DNA of 64,000 nt from positions 2,232,001-2,296,000 of the forward strand of contig NZ_JAWQJT010000002.1 in the NCBI RefSeq assembly GCF_033441515.1, given 5' to 3'. Shown piece after piece: positions 1-8,776 of the stretch. How positions within the stretch are numbered: the first letter of the stretch is position 1; every line of letters starts with the position of its first letter. Under the pieces are notes generated by a model. It was not told the DNA's origin and ran no database searches. It saw only the letters and a list, made by a program, of their open reading frames with translations. The translations under genes and the position numbers were made by a program. The stretch is from Amycolatopsis solani (lineage in GTDB: Bacteria > Actinomycetota > Actinomycetes > Mycobacteriales > Pseudonocardiaceae).

Positions 1-811
1 CAGGCTGGTGATGCTCGCCCACAGCGACTGCGACGACCCCGACCGGCTGCTCGTCGCGGCCCAGCTGAACGCGGTCTGGTGGGCCGCGGACGACTACTAC
101 GCCGACGACAGCGAGCTGGGTGCCGCGCCCACCGAGCTCCCGCCGCGCCTGGCGCTGGTGATGGCGGCCATGGACCCGGTCGCGCCGGCCGGGGAGTTCA
201 CGCCACCGCTGGAAGAAGCGCTGCGCGCGGACCCGATCCTGGTCGGGCTGCACTCGGCGGTCGAGCACCTGGGCCGGCACGGCTCGCCGGTGCTCGTGCA
301 GCGGGTCTGCTACTCGACGTTCGCGATGTTCGTCAGCTGGGACGCCTACGCGGCGTGGCGCCACACCGGCCGCTACCCCCCGGCGTGGGAGTACCTGGCG
401 GCGCGCCAGCACGATTCCTTCTACACGTCGATGACCCTCGTCGACGCCGTCGGCGGCTACGAGCTGGCCGCGCCGTTCTACTACGACCCGCGCGTGCGCG
501 AGGCGATGATGCGCGCCGGGACGGCGGCGGTGCTGGTCAACGACCTCCACTCGGTGGCCAAGGACGCGGCCGACGAAAAACCGGTCTGCAACATGGTCCT
601 GCAGATCGCCGCGGACCGGGGCTGCCCGGTCGAGGAGGCGGTCGAAGCCACCGTCGCCCTGCACAACCGGATCGTCCACGAGTTCGAGGACGGCCACCGC
701 GAGCTGCTCGCTGTGCCGTCCCCGGAGCTGCAGCGCTTCCTCGTGGGCGTCCGTTCCTGGATGGGTGGCGGCTTCACCTGGCACGCCACGAATCCGCGTT
801 ACCAGTCCTGA
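1..811 (+). CDS. Terpene cyclase, 2-methylisoborneol synthase-like (5' truncated by window edge)
   Basis: C-terminal 269 residues of a class I terpene cyclase; the frame is open through base 2, so the N-terminus lies outside. Visible are the Asp-rich Mg/diphosphate motif (DDYYADD, codons at about 89-109), an NSE-like motif NDLHSVAKD (about 536-565) and a C-terminal RY pair (NPRYQS). The fold and the family 2B encapsulin genes starting 31 bp downstream fit the 2-MIB synthase-like cyclases that are cargo of these shells. In the family these convert 2-methyl-GPP (or a related prenyl diphosphate) to a cyclic terpene. The third residue of the NSE triad is Asp, not Glu. No C-methyltransferase is visible; it would have to lie to the left. 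The product is not predictable from this fragment, and the N-terminal cargo-loading segment cannot be seen. Confidence 0.85.
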   Translation, partial: RLVMLAHSDCDDPDRLLVAAQLNAVWWAADDYYADDSELGAAPTELPPRLALVMAAMDPVAPAGEFTPPLEEALRADPILVGLHSAVEHLGRHGSPVLVQRVCYSTFAMFVSWDAYAAWRHTGRYPPAWEYLAARQHDSFYTSMTLVDAVGGYELAAPFYYDPRVREAMMRAGTAAVLVNDLHSVAKDAADEKPVCNMVLQIAADRGCPVEEAVEATVALHNRIVHEFEDGHRELLAVPSPELQRFLVGVRSWMGGGFTWHATNPRYQS

Positions 812-841
812 CAATCCTCGAATGATTGGGTGGTTTTGGTT

Positions 842-2245
842 GTGACTGTCACCGACCCGGCGAACACCGAACAAGCACCACAAAGCCTCGGCCGGGCCGC
901 CGCCCGCACCCTCGCCACCACCACCAAATCCCTCCCCCAGATGCAAGGCATCTCCACCCGCTGGCTCCTCAAAGCCCTCCCCTGGACCGACGTCACCGCC
1001 GGCTCCTACCGCGTCAACCGCCGCCTCTCCTACGCCGTCGGCGACGGCCGCGTCACCTTCACCACCACCGGCAGCCACGTCCGCGTCATCCCACCCGAAC
1101 TCGGCGAACTCGCCCCGCTGCGCGGCTACGACGACGACGACGTCCTCACCGAACTCGCCACCCGCTTCACCCAGCACCACTACCAACCCGGCGACACCCT
1201 CGTCGAATTCGGCTCCCCCGCCGACCAGGTCTTCCTCATCGCCCACGGCAAAATCACCAAAATCGGCACCGGCGCCTACGGCGACCACACCACCCTCGCC
1301 ACCCTCGCCGACGGCGACTACTTCGGCGACACCACCCTCACCCACACCGACGGCATCTGGGAATTCACCGCCAAAGCCGTCACCGCCTGCACCGTCCTGA
1401 CCCTCCCCCGCACCGCCTTCGACGACCTCCTCACCCACTTCCCCACCCTCCAACACCACCTCGACACCTACCGCGCCCGCGGCACCGCAGCAGCCAACGA
1501 CCACGGCGAAGCCGAAATCACCCTGGCCTCCGGCCACGACGGCGAACCCCACCTGCCCGCCACCTTCGTCGACTACGACGCCGCACCGCGGGAATACGAA
1601 CTCTCCCTCGCCCAGACCGTCCTACGCGTGCACTCCCGCGTCGCCGACCTCTACAACCAGCCTCACAACCAGATCGAACAACAACTCCGCCTGACCGTCG
1701 AAGCACTACGGGAACGGCAGGAACACGAACTGGTCAACAACACCGACTTCGGGCTCCTGCACAACGCCGACTTCGCCCAGCGCATCCCCACCCGCACCGG
1801 CCCACCCACCCCCGACGACCTCGACGAACTGCTCACCCTGGTCTGGAAAGACCCCGCCTTCTTCCTCGCCCACCCCGCCACCATCGCCGCGTTCGGCCGC
1901 GAATGCTCCCAGGCCGGGCTCTACCCCACCCCGGTCGACCTCGGCGGGCACCAGGTCCCCGCCTGGCGCGGCATCCCGCTGCTGCCCTGCAACAAAATCC
2001 CCGTCTCCGACACCCGCACCAGCTCCATCCTGCTCATGCGCACCGGCGAAGCTGCGCAAGGCGTGATCGGGCTGCACCAGACCGGCCTGCCCGATGAATA
2101 CCAGCCCGGGCTCAACGTGCGGTTCATGGGCATCAACGACCAGGCCGTCATCTCCTACCTCGTCTCCGCCTACTACTCCGCCGCCGTCCTCGTCCCCGAC
2201 GCCCTCGCCGTGCTGGAAAGCGTCGAACTCGGCCGGGAACACTGA
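842..2245 (+). CDS. Family 2B encapsulin shell protein (cNMP-binding-domain type), first copy
   Basis: 467 aa. HK97-fold nanocompartment subunit with a cyclic-nucleotide-binding-like domain inserted at about residues 95-205. N-arm and shell segments flank it ([12 protein letters not shown] near the N-terminus; the P-domain-like part runs from [10 protein letters not shown] to the end, including [10 protein letters not shown]). GTG at 842 is chosen because MTVTDP then aligns with MTLTEP of the downstream paralogue; GTG at 830 is an alternative and neither has a strong ribosome site. Such proteins are often annotated as Crp-type regulators, but there is no helix-turn-helix. The phosphate-binding-cassette region (GDYFGDTTL...GIWEFTAKA) lacks the canonical Arg. 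The terpene cyclase upstream is the expected cargo. The gene is unusually C-rich on the coding strand. Confidence 0.9.
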   Translation: MTVTDPANTEQAPQSLGRAAARTLATTTKSLPQMQGISTRWLLKALPWTDVTAGSYRVNRRLSYAVGDGRVTFTTTGSHVRVIPPELGELAPLRGYDDDDVLTELATRFTQHHYQPGDTLVEFGSPADQVFLIAHGKITKIGTGAYGDHTTLATLADGDYFGDTTLTHTDGIWEFTAKAVTACTVLTLPRTAFDDLLTHFPTLQHHLDTYRARGTAAANDHGEAEITLASGHDGEPHLPATFVDYDAAPREYELSLAQTVLRVHSRVADLYNQPHNQIEQQLRLTVEALRERQEHELVNNTDFGLLHNADFAQRIPTRTGPPTPDDLDELLTLVWKDPAFFLAHPATIAAFGRECSQAGLYPTPVDLGGHQVPAWRGIPLLPCNKIPVSDTRTSSILLMRTGEAAQGVIGLHQTGLPDEYQPGLNVRFMGINDQAVISYLVSAYYSAAVLVPDALAVLESVELGREH

Positions 2246-2250
2246 CCGCC

Positions 2251-3633
2251 GTGACCCTGACCGAACCCACCCCACAGCAGGCGCTGGGGGTCGCGGCCGC
2301 GCGGACCCTGGCCACCACCACCAAATCCCGCCCCCAGATGCGCGGCATCACCCCCCGCTGGCTGCTCACCCAGCTCCCCTGGGTCGAGGTCCCCGCCGGC
2401 AGCTACCGCGTCACCCGCCGCCTCACCTACACCCTCGGCGACGGCAAACTCTCCTTCTACACCACCGGCTCCCAGGTCCAGGTCGTCCCCGCGGAACTGA
2501 CCGAACTCGCGCTGCTGCGGGACTTCGCCGACGAGACCGCGCTGGCCGCGTTGGCGGGGGCGTTCGAGCACCGCGAATACGACCCCGGCACTGTTCTGGC
2601 CGGGGAGGGGGCGCCGCTGGACATGCTGATCCTGATCGCGCACGGCAAAGTCACCCGCCACCGCAGCGGCCCCTACGGCGACGACGCCGCCCTGGCCACC
2701 GCCACCGACGGTGACCACCTCGGCGCCGACCTCCTCACCCGCGACGACGCGACCTGGGGGTTCACCGCCCGCGCCGCCACCCGCGTCACCGCCCTCGTCC
2801 TGCCCGCCGCCACCTACGCCCGCCTCAACGGGCGGCTGGAATCCCTGCGGACGCATGTCGCCGAGGCGGCCGCGCGACCTCGGAAACCGCAGAACAGCAA
2901 AGGCGAAGCCAGCATCGACCTCTCCGCCGGGCATGACGGGGAACCCTTGCTGGCCGGGACGTATGTCGATTACGACCCGGCGCCGCGGGAATACGAACTC
3001 GCCGTCGCACAAACCGTGCTGCAAGTGCACAACCGGGTCACCGACCTCTACAACACCCCCCACGACCAGCTCGAGCAGCAGCTGCGGCTGACGGTGGAAG
3101 CGTTGCGGGAACGGCAGGAACACGACCTGATCAACAACACCGACTTCGGGCTGCTGCACAACACCGACCTCAAACACCGTCTCACCACCCGCACCGGCCC
3201 GCCAACGCCGTTGGACATGGATGATTTGCTGTGCCGGCGGCGGAAAACGAAGTTTTTCCTCGCCCATCCCCGCGCGATCGCCGCGTTCGGACGCGCGTGT
3301 ACTGCGCACCGGGTGTATCCCGATATCGGCGTGCTGGACGGGAAACGCGTGCAGACCTGGCGCGGGGTGCCGATCCTGCCGTGCGACAAGATTCCGGTGA
3401 CCGAGACGGGCACGACGTCGATCCTGGCGATGCGCACCGGCGAAGACGACGCCGGAGTGATCGGCCTACGGCCCAAGGAACTCCCCGATGAGCACCAGCC
3501 GGGGGTGAACGTCCGGTGGATGGGGATCAGCGAACGCGCGATCACCTCCTACCTCGTCAGCGCTTACCACTCCGCGGCTGTGCTGGTCCCGGACGCACTC
3601 GGTGTTCTCGACGACGTGGAGGTCGCGAACTGA
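2251..3633 (+). CDS. Family 2B encapsulin shell protein, second copy
   Basis: 460 aa paralogue of the preceding shell protein, starting at GTG 2251 only 5 nt after its stop, so translation is probably coupled. Shared blocks include [43 protein letters not shown], and a C-terminal [16 protein letters not shown] stretch. The inserted cNMP-like domain spans about residues 85-200; its cassette (GDHLGADLL...ATWGFTARA) also lacks the Arg that contacts cyclic-nucleotide phosphate. Two different shell genes imply a mixed two-component compartment or alternative shells around the terpene cyclase, as known for a subset of family 2B systems. Which protomer dominates, and whether any ligand binds, cannot be told from sequence. 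Confidence 0.9.
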   Translation: MTLTEPTPQQALGVAAARTLATTTKSRPQMRGITPRWLLTQLPWVEVPAGSYRVTRRLTYTLGDGKLSFYTTGSQVQVVPAELTELALLRDFADETALAALAGAFEHREYDPGTVLAGEGAPLDMLILIAHGKVTRHRSGPYGDDAALATATDGDHLGADLLTRDDATWGFTARAATRVTALVLPAATYARLNGRLESLRTHVAEAAARPRKPQNSKGEASIDLSAGHDGEPLLAGTYVDYDPAPREYELAVAQTVLQVHNRVTDLYNTPHDQLEQQLRLTVEALRERQEHDLINNTDFGLLHNTDLKHRLTTRTGPPTPLDMDDLLCRRRKTKFFLAHPRAIAAFGRACTAHRVYPDIGVLDGKRVQTWRGVPILPCDKIPVTETGTTSILAMRTGEDDAGVIGLRPKELPDEHQPGVNVRWMGISERAITSYLVSAYHSAAVLVPDALGVLDDVEVAN

Positions 3634-3742
3634 CGGACAATTGCGCCTGACGCAAGTACTGCTTGCCGAAGTTGCGTGGCACGGACACCCCGCGACTCCT
3701 AACTTCGATCTCGACAAGAGATTCCGAAGAAGGAGCAGCAGA

Positions 3743-4633
3743 ATGCACGTGTTCGTCACCGGCGCGACCGGCTGGATCGGCTCGGCCGTCGTCGACGAGC
3801 TTCTCGGCGCCGGGCACGAGGTCACCGGCCTCGCCCGCTCGGACGCCGCCGCGCTCGCGCTCGGCAAGAAGGGCGCGCGGGTCCGGCGCGGCGACCTCGA
3901 CGACCTGGCCGGGCTACGCGACGGCGCCCTCGACGCCCAGGCCGTCGTCCACCTCGCCAACAAGCACGACTGGGGCAACCCGGCGGAAAGCAACCGGGCC
4001 GAACGGGCCGCCGTCGAGACGCTCGCCGAAGCCCTCGTGGGCACAGGCCGGCCGTTCGCCCTCGCGGCCGGCCTCTCCGGCCTGGTGAAGGGGCGGCCCG
4101 CCACGGAGGCCGACGTCTCCCCCGAGGTCGGCCCGGGCTCGCACCGCGGTGGCGCCGAGAACCTCGCGCTCGAGTACGCCGAGAAGGGCGTCCGGGTGCT
4201 GAGCGTCCGCTTCGCCCCCTCGGTGCACGGCCCCGGCGACCACGGGTTCCTGGCCGCGATCACGGCGGCCGCGCGCAAGCACGGCGTGTCGGCCTACCCC
4301 GGCGACGGCACCACCGCGTGGGCCGCGGTCGCCCGGCCCGCCGCGGCCGAGCTCGTCCGCCTCGGCCTCGAAGGCGCCCCGGCCGGGTCCCGGCTGCACG
4401 CCGTCGCGGAGGAAGCCGTGACGGCGCGCGAAATCGCCGAGGCGGTCGGGCGCACGCTCGACGTCCCGGTCGTCTCGCTGGCGCCCGAGAACGTCGGCGA
4501 GCACTTCGGGTTCGTCGGCCGGTTCTTCGCGCTGGACATGACGGCGTCGAGCACCCGCACGCGCGAGCTGCTCGGCTGGACGCCGTCCGGACCGGGCCTG
4601 GTCGAGGACATCGAAGCCGGCGCGTACGCCTGA
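3743..4633 (+). CDS. SDR / NAD-dependent epimerase-dehydratase family oxidoreductase
   Basis: 296 aa. Starts at ATG 3743 behind GAAGGAG. N-terminal Rossmann motif VTGATGWIG (residues 5-13) marks an extended/atypical SDR of the NAD(P)-dependent nucleoside-diphosphate-sugar epimerase fold. The catalytic region is unusual: where classical extended SDRs have YxxxK, this protein reads [14 protein letters not shown], so the usual Tyr/Lys pair is not evident, as in several NmrA/atypical-SDR relatives. It sits 109 nt after the encapsulin operon and its stop overlaps the ribosome site of the darcynin-like gene, so the two form one transcript. A substrate cannot be assigned. A link to the terpene system is only positional. 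Confidence 0.8.
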   Translation: MHVFVTGATGWIGSAVVDELLGAGHEVTGLARSDAAALALGKKGARVRRGDLDDLAGLRDGALDAQAVVHLANKHDWGNPAESNRAERAAVETLAEALVGTGRPFALAAGLSGLVKGRPATEADVSPEVGPGSHRGGAENLALEYAEKGVRVLSVRFAPSVHGPGDHGFLAAITAAARKHGVSAYPGDGTTAWAAVARPAAAELVRLGLEGAPAGSRLHAVAEEAVTAREIAEAVGRTLDVPVVSLAPENVGEHFGFVGRFFALDMTASSTRTRELLGWTPSGPGLVEDIEAGAYA

Positions 4634-4644
4634 AAGGGGAAGTC

Positions 4645-5001
4645 ATGTCCTTCGAAGCCGGCGTAACCGCCTTCATGCTCGTGAAGACGACACCCGAGTG
4701 GCTGGGTCTCACCGTGGCGGAGCGGGTGCACGCGTTCGAGACCGAGATCCTCCCGGTCGTCAAGGAAAAGGCCGCGGGGGTGCGGTCGCGGTTCTTCGAC
4801 ACGGAGTTCTACTCCGCGCGCGTCACCGACGTCTGGGTGTGGGAGGCCGCCGACCACCAGTCGTACCAGCTGGTGATCGAGGCCCTGCGCGAAACCCCGT
4901 TCTGGGACCGGTACTTCGAGATCGCCGAGATCCTGGTCGGGGTGGAGAACGGGTACGCGAAGAACTACGGGATGGACACCTTCGCGACCGTCGACCTCTA
5001 G
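4645..5001 (+). CDS. Darcynin-like small protein
   Basis: 118 aa, ATG 4645 behind AAAGGGGAAG, which overlaps the stop of the upstream SDR. The N-terminal [13 protein letters not shown] and the dimeric ferredoxin-like pattern ([31 protein letters not shown]) match what I recall of darcynin-family proteins, a family without known chemistry. No signal peptide, membrane segment or metal-binding motif. SDR plus darcynin pairing suggests a role together in detoxification or a small-molecule conversion, but that is inference. A strong hairpin follows directly. Confidence 0.6.
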   Translation: MSFEAGVTAFMLVKTTPEWLGLTVAERVHAFETEILPVVKEKAAGVRSRFFDTEFYSARVTDVWVWEAADHQSYQLVIEALRETPFWDRYFEIAEILVGVENGYAKNYGMDTFATVDL

Positions 5002-5006
5002 GAAAG

Positions 5007-5045
5007 CCGGAAGCGCCGAGGGCGGCGTGCCCTCGGCGCTTCCGG
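5007..5045. terminator. Bidirectional hairpin terminator between convergent genes
   Basis: Perfect 17-bp stem (5007-5023 with 5029-5045, starting CCGGAAGCGCC) and 5-nt loop GGCGT, between the convergent darcynin-like gene and the MFS exporter. No U-tract, as usual for high-GC actinobacteria. Confidence 0.85.
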
Positions 5046-5053
5046 TACCCGGG

Positions 5054-6646
5054 TCAGGCGGCTTCGTCGGCCTCCACCGGCGCCGGCGTGATGTCCGCGT
5101 CGGCCGGTGCGGCCTCTTCGCCGTCCATCCGGACGTTGCGGAACAGGACCAGCGCGAGCGTCGCGAGCAGCGCGATCAGGATCGCGCAGACGAGCGCCGC
5201 GACCGCGAACCCGCTCGTGAACGCCTCACGCACCGACGTGAGCAGCGTGCTGCCGACCTGGCCGGACAGGCTCTGGGCGGCGGCCGTGCCCTCGGCGATG
5301 CCGCCGTTGGCCGCGGTGGCGACGTCCGACGGCACCCCGGCCGGCACCTCGATCTGCCCGCGGTAGGCGGCCGTGGCGATGCTGCCGAACAACGCGATCC
5401 CGAGCGCGATGCCGAGTTCGTTGCTGGTCTGCGAAATCGCGCCCGCGGCGCCCGCCTTCTCCGGCGGGGCCGAGCCGATCACCAGGTTGATGCCGAGCAC
5501 CACCATCGGGGAGAGCCCGCCGGTCGCGAGGACCGTGCCGATCACCGTGACCGGCAGCCCGTTCGTCACCGGAACCTGCGTGAGCAGCAGGAAACCGGCG
5601 GCGGACACGGCCATCCCGACGGCGATGACGAACGCCGGGCGGAACTTCTGCGCCAGCGGCGGCGCCACCATGTACCCGACCATCATCGCGACGGTGTACG
5701 GGATCAGCCAGAGCCCGGAGTTCAGCGGCGACAAGCCGAGCACCAGCTGCAGGTACTGGTTGAACAGCAGCAGGATGCCGCTGATCGTGGACCCGCCGAG
5801 CAGCAGGATGCCGAGCGCGCCGCTGAAGGCGGGCCGGCCCAGCAGCCGGATGTCCAGGAGCGGGTCGGCGAGCCGGCGCTGACGGCGGACGAACGCCGCA
5901 CCGAAGAGCAGGCCCGCCACGAGGACCACGGTCGGCACGAGCACCGCCTCGCCGCGGGCCAGTTCCTTCAGGCCGTAGATGACCGGCAGGACCGCGGCCA
6001 GCGACAGCGCGGCGCTGACCAGGTCCAGCCTGCCGCCTCCCGTCCCGGGTTCGGACCGCGGCAGCAGGATCGGCGCGGCGACCAGCAGCAGCACCATCAC
6101 CGGCAGGCCGAGCAGGAACACCGAGCCCCACCAGAACGCCGACAGCATCACGCCGCCGACCAGCGGGCCGATCGCCAGGCCGACCATGAAGCAGCTCGTC
6201 CAGATGCTGAGCGCCATGCCGCGCTGCTTCGCGTCGCGGAACATGTTGCTGATCAGGGCCATTTCGGTCGGGACCAAAGTGGACCCGGCGATCCCGAGCG
6301 CCGCCCGGGCGATGATGAGCATCGTCGCGCTGGTGGAAAACGCGGCCACGGCCGACGCCGCGCTGAACAGCGTCGCACCGATCATCAGCAGTTTCCGGTG
6401 CCCGATGCGGTCGCCGAGGTTTCCGCTCGTGACCAGGAGCCCGGCGATGGTGAACCCGTAGATGTCGATGATCCACAGCATTTGCGAACTGCTGGGGTGC
6501 AAATCCGCGGTCACGTGCGGAATCGCCAGGAGCAACACGCTCATGTCCAGCGCCAGCAGCAGGGTCGGAAGCGTGAGGACGGCCAGGCCGACCCACTCCC
6601 GCCTGCCCGCCCGCTCACCGGAGTGGGTCGAGCTGTTCGTTGTCAT
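5054..6646 (-). CDS. MFS drug/metabolite exporter, DHA2 (14-TMS, SmvA/EmrB-like) family
   Basis: 530 aa integral membrane protein; ATG 6646 is preceded by GGGTTTCTC. The first segment LPTLLLALDMSVLLLAIPHVTADL and the motif A region GNLGDRIGHRKLL are typical of 14-helix DHA2 proton antiporters such as SmvA-type exporters. The tail is acidic (EEAAPADADITPAPVEADEAA). It is on the same strand as, and 128 nt downstream of, the sugar epimerase gene. Position beside aminosugar and glycosyltransferase genes suggests export of, and self-resistance to, the glycosylated product of this island (inference). Confidence 0.88.
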   Translation of the reverse strand: MTTNSSTHSGERAGRREWVGLAVLTLPTLLLALDMSVLLLAIPHVTADLHPSSSQMLWIIDIYGFTIAGLLVTSGNLGDRIGHRKLLMIGATLFSAASAVAAFSTSATMLIIARAALGIAGSTLVPTEMALISNMFRDAKQRGMALSIWTSCFMVGLAIGPLVGGVMLSAFWWGSVFLLGLPVMVLLLVAAPILLPRSEPGTGGGRLDLVSAALSLAAVLPVIYGLKELARGEAVLVPTVVLVAGLLFGAAFVRRQRRLADPLLDIRLLGRPAFSGALGILLLGGSTISGILLLFNQYLQLVLGLSPLNSGLWLIPYTVAMMVGYMVAPPLAQKFRPAFVIAVGMAVSAAGFLLLTQVPVTNGLPVTVIGTVLATGGLSPMVVLGINLVIGSAPPEKAGAAGAISQTSNELGIALGIALFGSIATAAYRGQIEVPAGVPSDVATAANGGIAEGTAAAQSLSGQVGSTLLTSVREAFTSGFAVAALVCAILIALLATLALVLFRNVRMDGEEAAPADADITPAPVEADEAA

Positions 6647-6774
6647 GAGAAACCCTTCATGCGTCCGGCATATACCGTCAACCCTCGACCCGATCGCCGG
6701 TGCGGGCATCCTTGAAAATGCGAACTTGGGGCTTCTTTGCGGCGCCGCCGCGGTTTCGACACTATGTTCGTAAT

Positions 6775-7428
6775 TCAGTGCGCCGATGTCGAATCGGCGT
6801 GGACCGGATTTTCGCGCAGCCGCCGGTAGTGCGCCACGCATTCCTCGTACCGCGGCAGCAGCCCTTCTTCCCGCGCCTGGGCCAGGCCGGGGGCCGCGCG
6901 GTCCTTGTCCGACAGCAACGGCTCGAAGCCCGGCGGCCACGGCAGCCCCAGTTCCGGGTCCAGCGGGTCGAGGCCGTGCTCGCGGCCCGCGTCGTACTCC
7001 GTCGTGCACAGGTAGGACAGCACCGTGTCGTCCTCGAGGGCCATGATCGCGTGGCCGAGCCCCTCCGGCACGTACACCGCGCGGAATTCGAGCGGGTCGA
7101 GGCGCACCGCGTCCACCGCGCCGAAGGTCGGGGACCCGACGCGGATGTCGGCCACCACGTCCAGCAGCGCCCCGCGCGAGCAGTAGACGTACTTCGCCTG
7201 GCCGGGTGGCACGTCGGCGTAGTGCAGCCCCCGGATCGTGCCGCGCCGGGACCGGCTGTGGTTGAGCTGCGCCACCTTCAGCGGGTGGCCGACCGCCTTG
7301 ACGAAACCCGCCTCCTGGAACGGGCACACGAACAGGCCCCGCTCGTCCGGGAACACCCGCGGGCCGAACTCGAACGCGCCGGGTACGGCCAGTTCCCTGG
7401 CTTCTCGGACCTCTCCCAATGTGCCCAC
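6775..7428 (-). CDS. dTDP-4-keto-6-deoxyhexose 3,5-epimerase-like protein (RmlC family)
   Basis: 217 aa cupin-fold enzyme. Family marks: SRSRRGTIRGLHY (substrate and catalytic-His strand), GQAKYVYCSRGALLDVVADIRVGSPTFG, and the conserved VPEGLGHAIMALEDDTVLSYLCT. RmlC relatives invert C-3 and/or C-5 of dTDP-4-keto-6-deoxyhexoses, giving L-configured sugars. GTG 7428 has a close GGAAGAGG. It is divergent from the sugar aminotransferase across a 137-nt promoter region and precedes the exporter on the same strand. The neighbouring aminotransferase and N-methyltransferase argue for a secondary-metabolite aminosugar rather than rhamnose. Monofunctional 5-epimerase activity cannot be excluded. Confidence 0.85.
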   Translation of the reverse strand: MGTLGEVREARELAVPGAFEFGPRVFPDERGLFVCPFQEAGFVKAVGHPLKVAQLNHSRSRRGTIRGLHYADVPPGQAKYVYCSRGALLDVVADIRVGSPTFGAVDAVRLDPLEFRAVYVPEGLGHAIMALEDDTVLSYLCTTEYDAGREHGLDPLDPELGLPWPPGFEPLLSDKDRAAPGLAQAREEGLLPRYEECVAHYRRLRENPVHADSTSAH

Positions 7429-7565
7429 CCTCTTCCGGACCGGCGATGAACGCCACGACGTGAGGCAGGATTATCGCGCACAAAACGGTCAGATCGCCAT
7501 CAACAGGACCAAGAAGGCCAACCGTGCGCACTCACGCGGAACACGGCCGGTCGGGAGGAGTGCAG

Positions 7566-8729
7566 ATGACAGAGTCACCACCGCGGTTCGGCACGCCGCT
7601 GCACGTCGGCCGTCCGAACATCGGCGACCGCGGCCGGTTCCTCGACCGGCTCGGCGGCGCGCTGGACCGGCACTGGCTGGCCAACAACGGCCCGCTGGTG
7701 CGGGAATTCGAGGCGCGGGTCGCCGAACTGGCCGGGACCCGGCACTGCGTCCCGGTGGGCAACGCGACCGTGGGCATCCAGATCGCGGCGAAGGCGGCCG
7801 GGGTCGCGCCGGGCGACGAGGTCGTCGTCCCGTCCTTCACTTCGCCCGCGACGGCCCACGCACTGCACTGGATCGGGGCCACGCCGGTGTTCTGCGACGT
7901 CGACGAGACGGCCAACGCGGACCCGGACCACGTCGCGCGCCTGATCGGGCCGCGGACCCGCGCGATCGTCGGCGTGCACGTGTTCGGCAGGCCGTGCCGG
8001 ATCGACCGGCTGACCGCGCTCGCCGGCCGGCACGGCCTGCCGCTCATCCTGGACGCCGCCCAGGCGGTGGGCTGCACCTACCGCGGCTCGCCGATCGGCG
8101 GGTTCGGCCTCGCCGAGGTGTTCAGCTTCCACGCGACCAAGTACCTGAACAGCTTCGAAGGCGGGGCGATCGTCACTGACGACGACGAGCTCGCCGAGCG
8201 CGCCCGCGCCATGCGCAACCTGGGGATGAACGACGAGCGGGACCAGGTGGTGTGCGGCATCAACGGGCGGATGACCGAAGCGTCCGCCGCGATGGGGCTG
8301 ACTTCCCTCGAAGCGATGGCGACGATCATCTCCGCGAACCGCCGCAACCACCGGCTGTACCGGACGGGGCTGGCCGGCCTCGACGGCGTGCGCCTGCACG
8401 AAATGGCGCCCGGGGAACGCGCGAACCACCAGTACATCGTCATCGAGGTCGACGGTGCCATCGCCGGTGCCGATCGCGACACGGTGCTGCGGGCATTGGC
8501 GCGGCACAACGTGCTGGCCCGGCGCTACTTCCACCCCGGCTGCCACCAGATCCCGCCGTACCGCGACCACCCGGCACTGCACACGCCGTTGCCGCTGCCG
8601 CGCACGGAAGCGTTGTGCGACCGCGTGCTTTCGCTGCCGACCGGCACGGCCATCGGGCCCGCCGAGATCACGGCGATCTGCGAGATCGTCCGGGAGGCGT
8701 GCACCGGCGGACAGGCCCGGGCGGCCTGA
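7566..8729 (+). CDS. PLP-dependent sugar aminotransferase (DegT/DnrJ/EryC1/StrS family)
   Basis: 387 aa, fold type I. ATG 7566 is chosen for the GGGAGGAG at 7553-7560. Family features: WLANNGPLVREFE near residue 40, the pyridine-nitrogen Asp in LDAAQAVGC (D163), and the Schiff-base Lys in SFHATKYLNSFEGG (K192). These enzymes transaminate 3- or 4-keto dTDP-6-deoxyhexoses with glutamate. Together with the N,N-dimethyltransferase-like gene opposite, the expected product is an aminodeoxysugar, most likely 3-amino (inference from DesV/TylB-DesVI/TylM1 pairing). It is followed by a strong hairpin and converges on the methyltransferase. Confidence 0.9.
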   Translation: MTESPPRFGTPLHVGRPNIGDRGRFLDRLGGALDRHWLANNGPLVREFEARVAELAGTRHCVPVGNATVGIQIAAKAAGVAPGDEVVVPSFTSPATAHALHWIGATPVFCDVDETANADPDHVARLIGPRTRAIVGVHVFGRPCRIDRLTALAGRHGLPLILDAAQAVGCTYRGSPIGGFGLAEVFSFHATKYLNSFEGGAIVTDDDELAERARAMRNLGMNDERDQVVCGINGRMTEASAAMGLTSLEAMATIISANRRNHRLYRTGLAGLDGVRLHEMAPGERANHQYIVIEVDGAIAGADRDTVLRALARHNVLARRYFHPGCHQIPPYRDHPALHTPLPLPRTEALCDRVLSLPTGTAIGPAEITAICEIVREACTGGQARAA

Positions 8730-8731
8730 GC

Positions 8732-8764
8732 GGACGGCCGGACCTCGGCGAGGTCCGGCCGTCC
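8732..8764. terminator. Bidirectional hairpin terminator
   Basis: Perfect 15-bp stem (8732-8746 with 8750-8764, GGACGGCCGG start) and 3-nt loop, immediately after the aminotransferase stop and before the stop of the convergent methyltransferase. Confidence 0.85.
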
Positions 8765-8776
8765 ACCTGGCGGGGT

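Noticed and set aside
826..2097. 423-codon frame overlapping the first encapsulin
   Set aside because: Pro/Arg/His-rich translation produced by C-rich sequence in another frame; no protein-like pattern.
842..3633. Two Crp-type transcription factors
   Set aside because: The cNMP-like domain is present but there is no helix-turn-helix; flanking HK97-type shell segments identify family 2B encapsulins.
3641..3655. TTGCG-N5-CGCAA hairpin after the encapsulin genes as a terminator
   Set aside because: Only 5 bp and close to the downstream gene; too weak to call.
5027..6715. 562-codon plus-strand open frame opposite the MFS exporter
   Set aside because: Antisense shadow of a GC-rich membrane protein gene: Arg/Asp/Gln-rich low-complexity translation, no domain.
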